64,000 nucleotides of DNA from Cyathus striatus (taxonomy: Eukaryota > Basidiomycota > Agaricomycetes > Agaricales > Nidulariaceae): assembly GCA_025738555.1 (NCBI GenBank), contig JAOVFP010000019.1:1240001-1304000 (forward strand), written 5' to 3'. A model generated the notes under the pieces. The model saw only the letters and a list, made by a program, of their open reading frames with translations, made no database searches and was not told the DNA's origin. This document shows positions 46,999-59,507 of the stretch, piece by piece. The stretch's first letter is position 1. Every line of letters starts with the position of its first letter. Both the position numbers and the translations under genes were made by a program.

Positions 46999-48320
46999 TG
47001 ATATGCAGGCTATTTTATTGTAATGTACCATTTAAATTTCGCATTCCTCATTAATGGAACTTCAGGCTGAGTGCGTCAGAGTGGGCACACAAGAGGGGGA
47101 GCCAAGATCCCGGGTGGACTCCTAAAAATAAACAAGGGATAAAAATAATGACATAAAACTAAAAAAACATATTACTCCACCTCAGTCTCGAACTTAAAGC
47201 TCTTAATAAATACCTACCTTTTCATTTCTATTTTACTTTACAATACAATAGCCTGGGTTGAAGTAATAAAACCATTTACAAAGAGACTGAAAGAACTTAG
47301 TACATCGATGAAAAAGCCAGAATATGATGACTTGCTGGTACACCTATAATAACAGACTATTTGATGATAAATGTGTGTATGATCAAGTGAGTACTGCTTG
47401 TGTAAACAGAATGAGAGAAAGACTAGAATGAGTGCAGTGATGAAGCATTGTCAAAGAGAAGTGGAGACACATCATGCATCAACACCATGGTTTCTGAATT
47501 AGGAAGGCACTAATGGAAGCGCCTGTGTGCGCACGCACTGTTGCAATAACGCAATAGATAAGGACCGTGTGAGTGCTGTATGATTGGCTGCATATGCATG
47601 GGCCAATGCTCCGTGCTGATTCACCATGGACCTAGAATAAAGATGCCATATGGTTAGAAAATTCTGTAGATAGAGAACTGTAAATAAGTGCATGAGTAAT
47701 TGTATATAGAGTAGTGAGGGGGGAAGAAAATGGGAGGAACTGCATGGGTATTCTTCCCCCCCATAGACAGGGCAGTGTATCAGACAGAACAGTACAGAAC
47801 TAGAATATAATTTTAATGTACCGATTTGAAACTGAACTCATTTTGAATTAACATCTGAACTGCTGATCATTAAATTGTCGAAGTCCTGCTGTGTATTAAA
47901 AATAGACCAATCATATTCTATATTTAGTTTGACTTTGAGTAGAATTGAAATCTTGCGCCCTTGAACTTATAAAATCTTTGCGCATGGGAAACTTAGAATA
48001 CAAAATTGCTGGTGTGGAAGAAGATTTCTGGTTGAAGGAATTTCTTGACAAAGAAATTGCAAGTGGATAGCACATCCATCTATCCTCAGGTCCTAGTGAG
48101 GTTTGTCGAGAATGTGAGAAGGGGGGGAAAGGAACCTGTTATTCAACGAGTGTATAGTACTGTACTTAAATAGGTACAGAAACATGTAAATGAGTGAACT
48201 ATTAAAAACCAACATGAGGCCAATTTTACAGTACAGGCAGAATGCCTGCTCTACACTGGAATAAGTAAAACTATTCTAAGTATAAATAAAATGTTCTAAA
48301 CTCGCACACTAAGTACATCA
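46999..48320 (+). repeat. RE2 5' LTR
   Basis: 1322 bp. It differs from the 3' LTR mainly at CG/TG/CA sites and by an extra 248 bp at about 48028-48255. A TATA-like GTATATAGAG at about 47703-47712 is followed by GAGGGGGGAAGAAAATGGGA. Relatives are at 17864-18953 and 36373-37553. Confidence 0.85.
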
Positions 48321-48322
48321 TC

Positions 48323-48340
48323 TGGAGCCCACCGCGAGGG
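48323..48340 (+). promoter_or_regulatory. RE2 tRNA primer-binding site
   Basis: TGGAGCCCACCGCGAGGG starts two bases after the LTR end and begins with TGG, as expected for pairing with a tRNA CCA end. The tRNA was not identified. The next bases (GTGAGGGTTCAATCCC) look like a tRNA T-arm in the same sense, which is unusual. Confidence 0.7.
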
Positions 48341-48454
48341 GGTGAGGGTTCAATCCCAGACAAAGACATTCTGAAAAATAGAATAACTTTGAAAATAAAA
48401 GACGAATAAATATCGTAAAAATACAGAAAAATCGCCGTTAAATTCGGAGTCATT

Positions 48455-50466
48455 GTGGCTAGTATTAAATCAACGAAACGAACGTCTCGCACTTCGCAGA
48501 AAGCAGGATTTGAAATTTTAGAGCTACCTACCAGAATGAGAAATATTAGAAATCAAATTGAAGGCACTTCTACAGAACTTGTAACACAGTCAACAAGTAA
48601 TATAGAAGGAGAACCTGAGATACAGATACCCATAGTTGAGACAGAAATTGAGACAAGTACAGTGGATCAATATATTATTCCAGGTGCTTTTTCAATACCA
48701 AGTCCACCCCCTGAATTATTAAGTGAGGACTCTGACGGATCAGAAGTAATACAAGCTTTAGCAAATACTTTAAGTCAGATCACTCTGGCAGACTTATCAG
48801 ATAGAGAAAGGGAAGAGGAAATAAATCCTTTACCAGTATTTGGACCCCCAGAAAGACCACAGACCCCACCACCTGCACCACCTTCAGACAGTGATTCAGA
48901 AGACGAGATGGCAAAGGGAATACCACCACCAACAAGTCGAGACAGTCCACAGTGGAATGGAGATGGTAGACATCTAAAAGACTGGATAAGACAGCTTGAA
49001 ATGCTCCATGAGCATTATGACTTAAAAGATGGAAAAAAGCGAGTGAGACATGCAGTTGGGTGCATAGAGAAGTTTGAAGTGGCAGAGATAGTTGAAAAAT
49101 TTGCAGAGGCTAAAGAGAATGATTGGGAGAAGTTCAAAGCAAAACTTTTGTTAGAATATGATCCAGATGAAGGAGAACAATATGGTTCTGCATCTAAGTT
49201 AGAACAGATGGCTAGAAAACAAAGGCCAATTGGTGATGGAGACTATCGTGAATGGAAGGAGTTCAGGAGATCATTTGTTGATGAAGCAGAAAAAGGAGAA
49301 GAGACTGACAAGAACAGTCTATTTACAAACCGATTTTTGGTGAACACTATTAGTAGTGTTTTTACAACAGATTTCCAGGAGAAAGTGAATACACATTTGA
49401 GATTCAAGGACTCTGCAAAAGAGACACCAGTGAAAAGACAGAGAGAAGACCCATATACCTTAGCAGAAGTAGTAGAGGCAGTAGATAAATTAATGGGGAC
49501 AGTACCTATTGGGGGAATAGCCAACTTGTACACAGAAACAGTTGGAAATTCAGCCAGTGTGATAAAGAAAGAAGTAATTGAACAAGCATTTATTGAGGGC
49601 AGCAAGCAAAGCTATGACAAATTGCATAAAGAGATGGATAGTCTGAGACTAGACATGCAAAATTTATTGCAGAGTCAAACAGCTCTAGTACAGGCACAGA
49701 GTAATCAGTACCGGCCCCCTGTAAATAATTGGGCACCTCCACAGAATACTACTTATCAGTTCTGAAACCCAGTGAACCAAGGGTCAGGAGGATTTGGAGG
49801 ATGAGGTATGAACCGGGATTGTCACTATTGTGGTGATTGTACTGAGGGGATTAAAAACTGCAGAGTATGTGCTAAAGACTTGCAGGATGGGCTGATAAAT
49901 GAATTGCCCAATGGAAGAATTGTGATGGGAGCAAGTAGTATGGCACTGTATAAGAAAGATGGGCCATTGCGAAGGGAGGTTGAGAGGATTATGCAGATGA
50001 AGGAGACTGAAATTCGACAAGTACAGCCAGAAGGGAAAGTGACGCTCTTGCAAAATGCTAGAGTGGGATCAGAACCTCCAGCACACTTGTTGCAACAAAT
50101 GCAGCAGTACTCATCATGGTTTGAGAGACAAAGGTGGAGTGTGCCACCATCAATGCAGAGTAGCAATAAACAGTACTTGCAGACCAGGACAGGGAAAGAG
50201 ACCAATCCTAACCTGGATTTTTAACAAGTCCAAGGAAGGAGAGGCACCAATCACCTGACCTGGTACCACAACCAGTAGCTGCTGGTACTCTGGAGGAAGA
50301 AGTTAGGCCAAAAAGTGCACAGCACAATATACCCAATGTGATAGAATCTGTTCCAAGTATTCCTGAAGGCGTTTCTGTGCCTATGTTAAATAAAAAGAAA
50401 GTACAAAACAAGAAAATTGAAAAAGACTCTACAAAAATAGAAAATAATAAAAACACAGAAAAAATT
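48455..50466 (+). pseudogene. RE2 gag
   Basis: One frame is open from 48455 (GTG where an ATG would be expected; MASIKSTKRTSR if it is used) to 49765 and, after TGAs at 49763 and 49802, to about 50215. There a shift leads to a third frame that stays open to the Mutator-like insertion. The product begins with an acidic/proline-rich region (PPSDSDSEDEMAKG). It continues with a gag-like core (SPQWNGDGRHLKDWIRQLEM, EWKEFRRSFVDEAEKG) and a zinc-knuckle-like region NRDCHYCGDCTEGIKNC near 49810, as in related agaricomycete elements. The TGAs fall where Arg would fit. It is not functional. Confidence 0.8.
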
Positions 50467-50989
50467 GGGCACATAGAAAATTCTGGGCATGCACAAAAGT
50501 GAGCGAGATTGAGCATGCCATGCTCAAGGCCAAATTTTCACGCACAAAAGTGAGCATGATTGAGCATGTCATGCTCAAGGTATTTATTTTAGCTCTAAAT
50601 GGCCCATTTGTGGGTCAAAAAGAGTGTAAATCAAATGTACATACTCTAGTGTTGTATGGCTGTGTCATATTGTGAATGTGAGTGAAGTTTCTAATCAAGA
50701 TATGAAGTCAAATCTTGAAGAATAATATTTATACTTCATGCTCAAGGTGTGAGTGTGGATTGAGCATGCATGCACACATCACGCTCAAGATTTTACTTCA
50801 TGCTCAGGGTCAACATCTCATGCACAGGGTTCATACATTCACACACAGGGTCTGAGTTTTCATGCTCAAGGTCATCAACTCACACTCAAGGTCTGTCAAC
50901 TCACGCTCAAAGTTTCTACTTCATGCTCACAAAAAAATTATATGTTACATTTATATTTTTGCTTCACTTATATGTGGGAGGAAGAGTAA

Positions 50990-51500
50990 GTTGGAAGTGT
51001 AATCTATGTGAGCATGAATAGGAATACCAATCACACTCAGACATTGAGCATGAGTGTAATACTTGTGAGCATGAATAAGAATACCAATTATGCTCACACT
51101 CAAGTTAAAGGACATTGAGTGTGAATAGGAATACCACACTCATGCTCAAGTTAAAAGACATTGAGTGTGAGTGTAATACTTGTGAGTGTGAATAGGAATA
51201 CCACACTCATGCTCAAGTTAAAGGATATTGAGTGTGAGTGTAATACTTGTGAGCATGAATAAGAATACCAATTATACTCATGCTCAAGTTGAATGCAAGT
51301 GTAATACTTGTGAGCATGAATAGGAATACCAATTATACTCACACTCAAGTTAAATGCAAGTGTAATATTTGTGAGCATGAGTAAGAATACCAATCACACT
51401 CATGCTCAAGTGAAATATAAGTGTAATATTTGTGAGCATGAATAAAAATGCCAATCACACTCACACTCAAGTTAAAGGACATTGAGTGCAAGTCTAAATA
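50990..51500. repeat. ~75-bp minisatellite of copy C
   Basis: Six or seven units of the same array as at 38560-39400, again with TG/CA alternation at GAG(TG/CA)TGAG sites. Confidence 0.85.
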
Positions 51501-52500
51501 AGTATTATAAATGTGATAGAATACCTATCATGCTCATGCTCAAATCAAATGGCATTGAGCATGAGTGTAAATATAATACTGACATGCAGTTATACTATGC
51601 CAATATGTGTGATAGGTAGTAATCTATCCTGTATTGCTCCCTGCTTTGTTGTGAATTTCCCTGCTTTGTTATTAAGCCCCCTTCCTTGTTCTGAAGTTCC
51701 CTACTTCGCTGTAAAGCCCCATTCTTTGTTTTGAATTTCCCAAGGTGTCTGCTTCACTGTGAATCCCCTGCCTTGTTCTGAATTTTCCTGCTTCATTGTG
51801 AAGCTTCCTGTAATTTTCTGAGCCCCCTGCTTCAATATAAACTTCCCCTGTTTCTACTGTTCAATATATACCATTCTCTAGCTCTATAAATTTTTAACTG
51901 TTAGTCTGAATTACTGCCACACTCTCTGAGTCATTTTTTCAACTTTTAGATCATATGTACACTCTCTGAGTCATTTATATACACTCTAAGTCATATCTAA
52001 ACACTCTGGATCATTGGTATACATTTTAAATCAATATACACTCATAAAGAAGACAATAACAATGAAATATATATAAAACCCACTGGTGTTCTTCAATTAT
52101 TACATTACAGTGCTTAGTATATACCAAATTGTATTAAAAACATGCTTTACTATGCCAATTATTCAGTATGTAGTTGATATAAGACAACCAGTTGGCTCAC
52201 GCTCATTGATACACCTTAAAATATTTAATTGTTAAATCTCTTTATTTGTCATATAATATTAGCACTCAGTATTAGTAATGCACATCATGAGTACAAGGGT
52301 TGGGACAAGTCCCGGGCTGCCAATCAAAGTGTTCTATTTTGAATATATTACTAAGGGAATGGGACATCTGAGAGCTGGGGTTGAGTCCTGCACTGCCAGC
52401 AGAAATATCTAATTGATATATACTAAAGGAAGTACAACCAGATGTGTGTTATCTAATTACTAGAGTCCAAAAGACTATGTAAATGCACCCAGTACTTGAT

Positions 52501-53089
52501 TGAAACTTAGCTAAGGAACGCGTTCCGCGTTCCTGTCACGTGATCAAACGCGAGGCGTTAGAACCGTTATCTCCGAACCGGTTATTGCGGTTACGCATAG
52601 ACCGAAGCAAGTCATGTGACTTCGTACTTGTACTCCGAAATTATCCCGCTGTTTGATCTACCACATGGAATTCCACATGTATTGTTGCTCCTGCATGGTC
52701 AATATGTTGGAAACCACATTATGTCGTCATATAAAGTAGTCTAGAGTAGTTCCTTTCCATATATAGGTACTGTACAGTTTTATTTGTAAAAGATATATAA
52801 GGAGGACAGGAAGGAGGAGGAAAAGGAAGCAATCCCAGGAGAAATCCTAGGCTTCTTCCACTCTAGGAGTGTAATAAATTGGAATAAAAACGAATCTGAA
52901 CAGTACTTGAACCGAGTAATTTCATATTAGAAAGAATATTTAATCTATAGTTTCCTATCTTTATACTAGTTTATACATTATCTGTGTTTTCTCTCCCTTG
53001 AACTTAAAGCCTGTGGTTTGCAATGATTATTTGAGTATTACAATATATATTAGTAGTATTTAAATACAAATCACAAATTCGGCACATCA
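52501..53089 (+). mobile_element. LTR-like insert in copy C
   Basis: 589 bp. It starts TGAAACTTAGCTAAGG and ends TTCGGCACATCA, with flanks TGAT and TCAT (one mismatch). AGATATATAAGGAGG (about 52790) may be its TATA region. The first 120 bp keep many CG sites (GGAACGCGTTCCGCGTTCC is a palindrome), so it is younger than copy C. The end ACATCA resembles the RE2 LTR end. No coding region is present. Confidence 0.5.
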
Positions 53090-53240
53090 TCATGTAAGGA
53101 TTATTCATGCTCATGTATAGAATATTCACGCTCACATATAGAATATTCACACACAGGGTCGAATTTTCACACTCAATAGGTGAGTGTGCATGCTCAACTC
53201 ATGCTCACTTTTGTGCGTGCCCAGAATTTTCTTGCTGCCC

Positions 53241-54254
53241 GAAAAAATTATGTTACCATTTCCTGAATGTCCTTTTAAACATGTAACACCATTAGAGATG
53301 GCACCTGGCCATCTACCTATCAGACTAGATGAGTTAGACAGAAAACCACACCACAATGTGGCACTGGTTGAACAGAACATAAATGTTTCAGATGTGGTTG
53401 AGAAAATGATGCAAGTGGAAATAACTTTGACAAACCAAGAGTTGTTAGCAGTATCACCAGCTGCAAGGGCAGATGTACAAAATGCAACAACAAGTAGGCA
53501 TATAGAAGTTGAAGTTAGCCATGTAGAAGAAAATATAAAAAAACAGAGTGCAGTACCAATCAGAACAGTACATATGGAAGAAGTGGATGAGGATGATGCA
53601 CCACCCATACCAAGTACACAAAAAACTAGAACAGTATTGCTAAGTCAGTTGAAGTTGGAAGATCCAAAACATAGACCTTTCAACAAAAACAAACAAGGCA
53701 AAGAGGTGGAATCGGGATGGGGTTGGCAGTTAAGTGACTTAGCAGTTCAGTATTTCCACAACAAAACTGCAGACAAACAGCAAGCCACTGAACTTGTATG
53801 TGCAGCCAGGGAGTCAGAGTCTTTGAGGGCTATAAAAGGACTTGTAAATGGACAGACTGAACAGGAGGCACTTTTGGATAGTGGATCTCAGATCATCACT
53901 ATGAGTAAAAAGGTGGCAGAAACTTGTGCTATTTCATTTGATCCCTCTGTGAAAATTAAAATGCAGAGTGCTAATGGAGAATATGAAATGACACTGGGAC
54001 TTGCATGAAATGTACCTTTCAAAATAGCTGGAGTGACCATGTACCTCCAAATACATGTTTTAGAAAACCCACCTTACAAGTTATTGTTAGGGTGCCCATT
54101 TGACTGCTTAATGGCAAGCAGTATTCAGAATGAATTAGATGGAGGTCAATATGTGACTGTTACAGATCCAAATACATTTGAAAAGATATGTATCCCTACA
54201 CATGAGAGAGGGACAATGAAGATAACTACAGAAGACAGCCAGAATTTTCACTAA
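53241..54254 (+). pseudogene. RE2 protease region
   Basis: The frame from the Mutator-like element border is open to TGA 54006-54008 and then on to 54254. An aspartic protease motif ALLDSGSQIITMSKKV lies near 53870, followed by VPFKIAGVTMYLQIHVLENP and LLLGCPFD, the flap and C-terminal parts typical of retroelement proteases. The TGA stands before NVPF where Arg is usual. A one-base loss near 54253 shifts the frame into the next segment. Confidence 0.75.
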
Positions 54255-54262
54255 TTGATGAT

Positions 54263-56230
54263 TTGATACCTGATCAAGGAGAGGCAGTGCTAATTATAAT
54301 GTATAAACAGAATGAATTAAAGATGGACAGAATGTATATGAAAGATGATAAACTGATGTTAACAGTACAGGATTTGCAATGTGCATATATGATGGAACAA
54401 GCAAGAGACAGACAACTTGAAGATAAGAAAATGGAGGCTTTCTTTTTAAGCTTAGCACAAAGGTCAGCAGAAGAACTTGGTGATATAAAAACAGACAACA
54501 CAGTGAGAGTGTGTCTGGCTGGTAAAAAATATAAACCAGTAGCTCAGAAAGTTAGACCAGTGTTAACAGGAGTTCCCCAAGAGTATTACATAAAGCGTGA
54601 AATAAAGGGTAATCCTTTAGAGAACATGCCAGAGTTACCAGACAGACCACCAGACTTTATTCCAGGAATAAGGTATACAGCTGAACGAAAAGATGAAATG
54701 GACAGAGTACATGAACAGGAATTTTTAATGGATGAAGAAAGGAAACTGATGCACTGGATGATTAAAGAACAGGAAGAAGCATTTGCATGGGATGACACAG
54801 AAAGAGGAAAGTTTAAAGAAGAATTCTTTCCACCAGTACAGATTCCAGTAGTACCACATATACCTTGGGTAGAAAGGAATATACCTATTCCACCAGCACT
54901 ACATGAGGAGATATGCAAAATTATTAAGTCCAAAATTGATAATGGGGTATATGAACCATCTAATGCATCTTACTGATCAAGGTGGTTTTGTGTAGTTAAG
55001 AAAGGTGGAAAATGTTTAAGATTGGTACATAGTCTTGAACCATTAAACTGGGTGACTATAGCTCACTCTGGATTACCACTGGCTACTGAAGAACTAGTGA
55101 ATCATTTTGCAGGAAGAGCATGTGGTGGGATATTGGACTTGTATATTGGATATGATGAGTGAGTACTAGCAGAGGCATCAAGGGACATGACTACTTTTCA
55201 AACACCCTTTGGGGCACTTAGATTAGTAACCTTGCCTATGGGATGGACTAACTCTGTACCAATCTTCCATGATGATGTAACATTTATTTTGCAAGATGAA
55301 GCACCAGAGCACACAAAACCATATATTGATGATTGTCCATTAAGGGGACCAGCTACCTGGTATGAGTTAGAGAATGGGGGTTATGAAATGATAAAAGGCA
55401 ATAATGGTATCAGATGGTTTGTTTGGGAGCACTTCCAAAATGTAAACTGGATTCTACAGCGAATGAAGTACTCAGGTGGAACATTCTCAGGGAAGAAGTC
55501 CATTTTGTGTGCAGATGAATTTGAAGTGGTTGGGCACCTATGTTCTTATAAAGGATGCTGTCCAACTGCAAAGACAATAAACTCTGTACTGAATTGGGGA
55601 CCTTGTGAAGATTTTAGTGACGTAAGAGCATTCTTAGGAACAGTTGTACAAGCTAGACAAAATATTCCAAAGTTTGTAGACTTAGCTGCACCACTGTATA
55701 ATTTGCTAAAGAAAGATGCAGAATTTCATTGGAGTGATAAAGAACAAAACTCTATGGCAGTGTTGAAGAAAGCAGTAAAGAACAATCTACCAATTTGCAA
55801 CCCAGACTATAAGAGTAAACAACCACTGGTTGTAGCAGTAGACACATCATACATTGCTACTGGCTGGTTGATTTATCAGAGAGATGAAGCAGACCCTTCT
55901 AAGATCTATTACATTAAATTTGGCTCCAAAACCTTGTCAGAACGGCAATCACAATATTCTCAACCAAAGTGTGAACTGTTAGGACTCAGAATGGTCTTAG
56001 AAGAGGAACAATATCTTCTATTTGGATGCAGGAACTTAATCATAGAAACAGATGCAAAGTACTTATCAGGAATGTTAGATAACCCTGGGCACATGCCTAA
56101 TGCAACTATAAATCGCTGGGTTGATTACATCTGAACAAACTTCCACTTTAAGTTAGTACATAAAGCTGGAAAAACATTTGGACCTGATGGTTTGTCTCGA
56201 AGAAAGTTTGCAAAGGGTGATCAGACAGCA
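54263..56230 (+). pseudogene. RE2 reverse transcriptase and RNase H
   Basis: A single frame is broken only by TGA at 54974, 55160 and 56132. Reverse transcriptase blocks are RWFCVVKKGGKCLRLVHSLE, then ATEELVNHFAGRACGG, MTTFQTPFGALRLVTLPMGW, PIFHDDVTFILQ and the catalytic YIDD (near 55322). The RNase H-like part has VVAVDTSYIATGWLIYQR (near 55826), then CELLGLRMVLEEEQYLL and LIIETDAKYLSGML. The catalytic motif is intact although the frame is not. The three TGAs sit at positions where I expect Arg. Confidence 0.85.
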
Positions 56231-58879
56231 TGGACGTTTACAGATGAATCTGAAGATGATGAGATGCCATATATCTTAGAGAAGAAATATGCAGAGGATC
56301 CTGATCCACTGCCACTGGAAGAATACTATGAAGAGATTGATACCCAAACAGGTTTCCTAATCGCAGAGTCTCCTCTAGACTTGAAAGATGAACTAAAAAA
56401 AGCATGGGAACAATATCAAGAAGAATTGAAAGTAAAGCAGAACTTAGTCAACAATGATAATTGTCCTGCCCAAGTTAAGCAATACTTATGTCAGTTCACA
56501 ACTATGAAACCACTACTTGTAGAACCTGAGTATGTTGCACCATACCCAGAAGAACACTGTTTGGAAGCCAGTCGTATCAGAGATGAAAAGATGCAGTTGC
56601 TCAAAGATTGGCTGAAAGATACAAGTATCACACCAGTTGGTTATACTACTAGACAGTTTAAGACATTTAAACAATTTGCTAAGAAATATTTCCTTGAAAA
56701 TGGAAAACTATATCTTAAAGGATTGAATGGAGAACATAAACTATATGTAGAGAAACCTTACTGAATGTACATGCTTCACTCTGCACATGATGCTCTTGGG
56801 CATTGTGGCACATATGCAACAACCAAAATTATATCAACACAATTTTGGTGGCCACAGTTAGACATGGATGTGGAATGGTATGTGAAAACTTGTGAAGAAT
56901 GCCAGAAGCAACAGTGAATGTTGTTTGAGACCCCTCTGGTTTTAATGGAAACTCCATCATTATTTCAGACCTTACTGTTATATCCGTGTCCAGATACATC
57001 GTGCTGACATTCCCACATGACCTTCTAACATACCCGGTCCATTCCCGGAACGTACCCGCTTTGGGTTTACACTTCCCAATGTTCCTGCCCAGGAACATAC
57101 CCGGAACCCATCGGGTTTTCTATCGGATACTTTGGATATGTACTTTCTCTTATGACGGCCTCACCATGTCATCATTCTATTACTCCTCTCTTCCATTCCT
57201 ACTTATACGTTTCATTATGGCCTTTGTAGATTAGTTCCTTATTCTTCATTCTGAGTGCGTCATTTGCACCCTTACTCCGCTTTGCCAAGACTTCATTTCC
57301 TACTTACTCCTTTGACTTGTCCTTTGTATAATACTTCTACATTTGTATCTACAGGTTCCTACTTAGTATAAGTAGTCTTCCAGATGTAATAGGTAGTCTT
57401 CAGTATTTGTATCAACTCTGTACACTTTCTTCCTACACTAAGTTCCGAAACCCGCTCCGGGTTTTCCTTCGGGTTTCTCTCCCACTGCCTAGTGTAGTGG
57501 CAAAGCCCTCTCTTATACTCTGGAACATTTCCTTACATTGGATATCATCTGTTGTGAAATACGAACCATTCCCTGGGGATATCCAGGTGGCGCAGCACAT
57601 ACACTGAAGCCACGGTTCACTTCCGCACTTCCGCTCTCGTTCCCATACCCATACTCACTTCGGGTTTCCGTTATAGTTCTCCCACGCCCTCCAGGTGTTG
57701 TCGCATTCGTTTCCCAGTAGGAAGGGAATCGGTATGTAACACTTACATGCTAATACACTGCATATGGGGGAAGAATTTGTCTCAAATGGTTGCAAACTCA
57801 TTGTACATGGACGATGTGCTCTTTCATCTTGGCCAGAAGCTAAGGCACTATGTGTAGAAAATGCAAGATCAATAGGACAATGGCTATTTGAGGACATTAT
57901 CTGCAGATGGGGTTGCATACAGAAGATTGTAACAGACAATGGGAAGCCATTCCTAAAAGCTATGAAATGGTTAACAGACAAATATACCATTTCTGCAATC
58001 TCAATTTCTCCTTACAATTCACAAGCAAATGGTGTGATAGAGCACCCTCACTGGGATCTTAGAAATATGTTGATGAAAACATGTGGTGAAAACAACCAAT
58101 TAAAATGGTACTACTTTCTGCCTCATGTTCTATGGGCAGATTGTATTACTCCAAGAAAACAGCTAGGATGTTCTCCATATTTTTTAGTTACTGGTGCTCA
58201 TCCAGTACTACCACTTGACTTAAAAGAAGCAACATGGCTGGTTGATCCACCATCAGGGATTATGCCAACAGCTGATTTAATTGCAAGGCAAGCACAGGCC
58301 TTAGCTAAGCATGTGCACCATGTTGAACTTATGAGAGAACGGTTAACAGAAGAGAAAATATGTCAACTTGAAACTATGGAGGGGGAGGTAGAACATAAAG
58401 TACGAGAATGGGTGTTTGACAAAGGTGATTTGGTCTTAGTATGAAGTCCAAACATTGGGAAGTTGTCAAATAAAAAGAATAGATATTGTTATAATGGTCC
58501 ATATGTAGTAGTAGCAAGATCAAATGGTGGAAGCTATGTACTCTGTGAACTTAATGGTGTAGTTCTGCACTGAAAAATAGCAAGAGTGCAGGTCACACCT
58601 TATTTTGCCTGTAAAAATATACCATTAGCAGACTCAGTTCAAGATGTAATCAATTTATCTGAGAAAGGACTGTGGGACATGCTCGCAGAAGAAGAACCAG
58701 AAGAAGAAATGCAAGGGGACATAGAAGATTTAATGTTCAAGAATATTAAACTTAGCAAAGAAGTGAATGAATATAGCCTGAGTGACTTAGAGATTGAAAA
58801 TAACATATCTGGAGATCACTTAGACGAAATTCAGACTCAGAACATGGAGAATGAGGATGGAAATTCAGATACTTCATAG
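56231..58879 (+). pseudogene. RE2 integrase
   Basis: Continues the same frame as the reverse transcriptase, with TGA at 56762, 56915, 58442 and 58571. The zinc-binding part reads HSAHDALGHCGTYATTKI, followed by CEECQKQQ. The core is cut by the solo LTR at 56976-57741, whose 766 bp plus 5-bp duplicate keep phase. After it come WPEAKALCVENARSIG, IVTDNGKPFLKAMKW and NSQANGVIEHPHWDL (D and E of the catalytic triad). The GPYVVVARSNGGSYVLCELN region is a C-terminal DNA-binding-like part. It ends in an acidic tail (EEEPEEEMQGDIED) at 58879. Confidence 0.85.
56976..57741 (+). mobile_element. Solo LTR of the RE1 family inside RE2 integrase
   Basis: 766 bp. It starts TGTTATATCCGTGTCC and ends GGTATGTAACA, flanked by exact CTTAC duplicates (56971-56975, 57742-57746). 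It is clearly more decayed than the RE1 LTRs, with CG to TG/CA changes, but less than the copy at 41894. RE1-family insertions therefore span a long time. Confidence 0.95.
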
Positions 58880-59067
58880 CTAAATACATACAAAGATCCT
58901 ATCTACAGAGCATAGGAAGCAGAAGATGTACTCCTAAATAAAACTATGAGCACTACATCGTCAGGAGCAGTAAAAACATAGTAATTTACAGCTAAAAGAG
59001 AAGAAATACAAGTAAGAAAAGCGAAATAAGAACAGAATATATGAATAAAATTACAGTAGCAGAACCA

Positions 59068-59473
59068 TGAGACAGTTTATCCAACTCGAACAGCATACTT
59101 TTTGTAGCGACGACATACTGCTCAATTTTGGTGGCAGCAGTGAGCAAATTGGCAGACCATTGAGCAATAATGGCCTCCTGGAAGCTAAGAGACTGTCCTG
59201 GCTTGTCAGGGAATCAATGACCTTCCATGGAGTTGATGATGTTCATGGCCCACATGCGGACATCAGGGAACTCTGTAAAGATAACATGCTTCAGACAAAA
59301 ATAGATGACATAGTTTAAAATAGAAAATGTACTGGGAAAGGTCAAGTCCACACGGATATGCTTCCTTGCCACAACCTGCACAAATTTGCGGTAAGAAGGG
59401 CTGTGTAAATCAATGCGGGGAAGAGCCTCATAAGGAATACATACTACTTCAGGACGAGCCTCAGCAGCAGACT

Positions 59474-59507
<34 letters not shown>

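Larger units (their letters stand above)
50467..53240 (+). mobile_element. Mutator-like TIR element, copy C, inside RE2
   Basis: 2774 bp. The ends GGGCACATAGAAAATTCTGG and the inverted CCAGAATTTTCTTGCTGCCC are flanked by the exact 9-bp duplicate GAAAAAATT (50458-50466, 53241-53249). Removing it joins the RE2 frame (..KNTEKI and MLPFPECPFKHV). The interior has the ~75-bp minisatellite (50990-51500), a TTCCCTGCTTTGTT repeat zone (51640-51850) and an LTR-like insert (52501-53089). No transposase is visible. Confidence 0.9.

Noticed and set aside
48455..58879. TGA read as an amino acid in RE2
   Set aside because: Other genes here use TGA normally or avoid it, and the stops coincide with general CpG loss. 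Decay explains them without a changed code.
48455..58879. RIP of the ascomycete type
   Set aside because: RIP favours CpA and makes TAA/TAG stops. The only stops seen in RE2 gag-pol are TGA, and Gln codons remain.
59477..59505. TAA repeat as the tail of a LINE insertion
   Set aside because: It lies within a predicted intron of the antisense gene, with no duplicated flanks. A simple microsatellite is enough.
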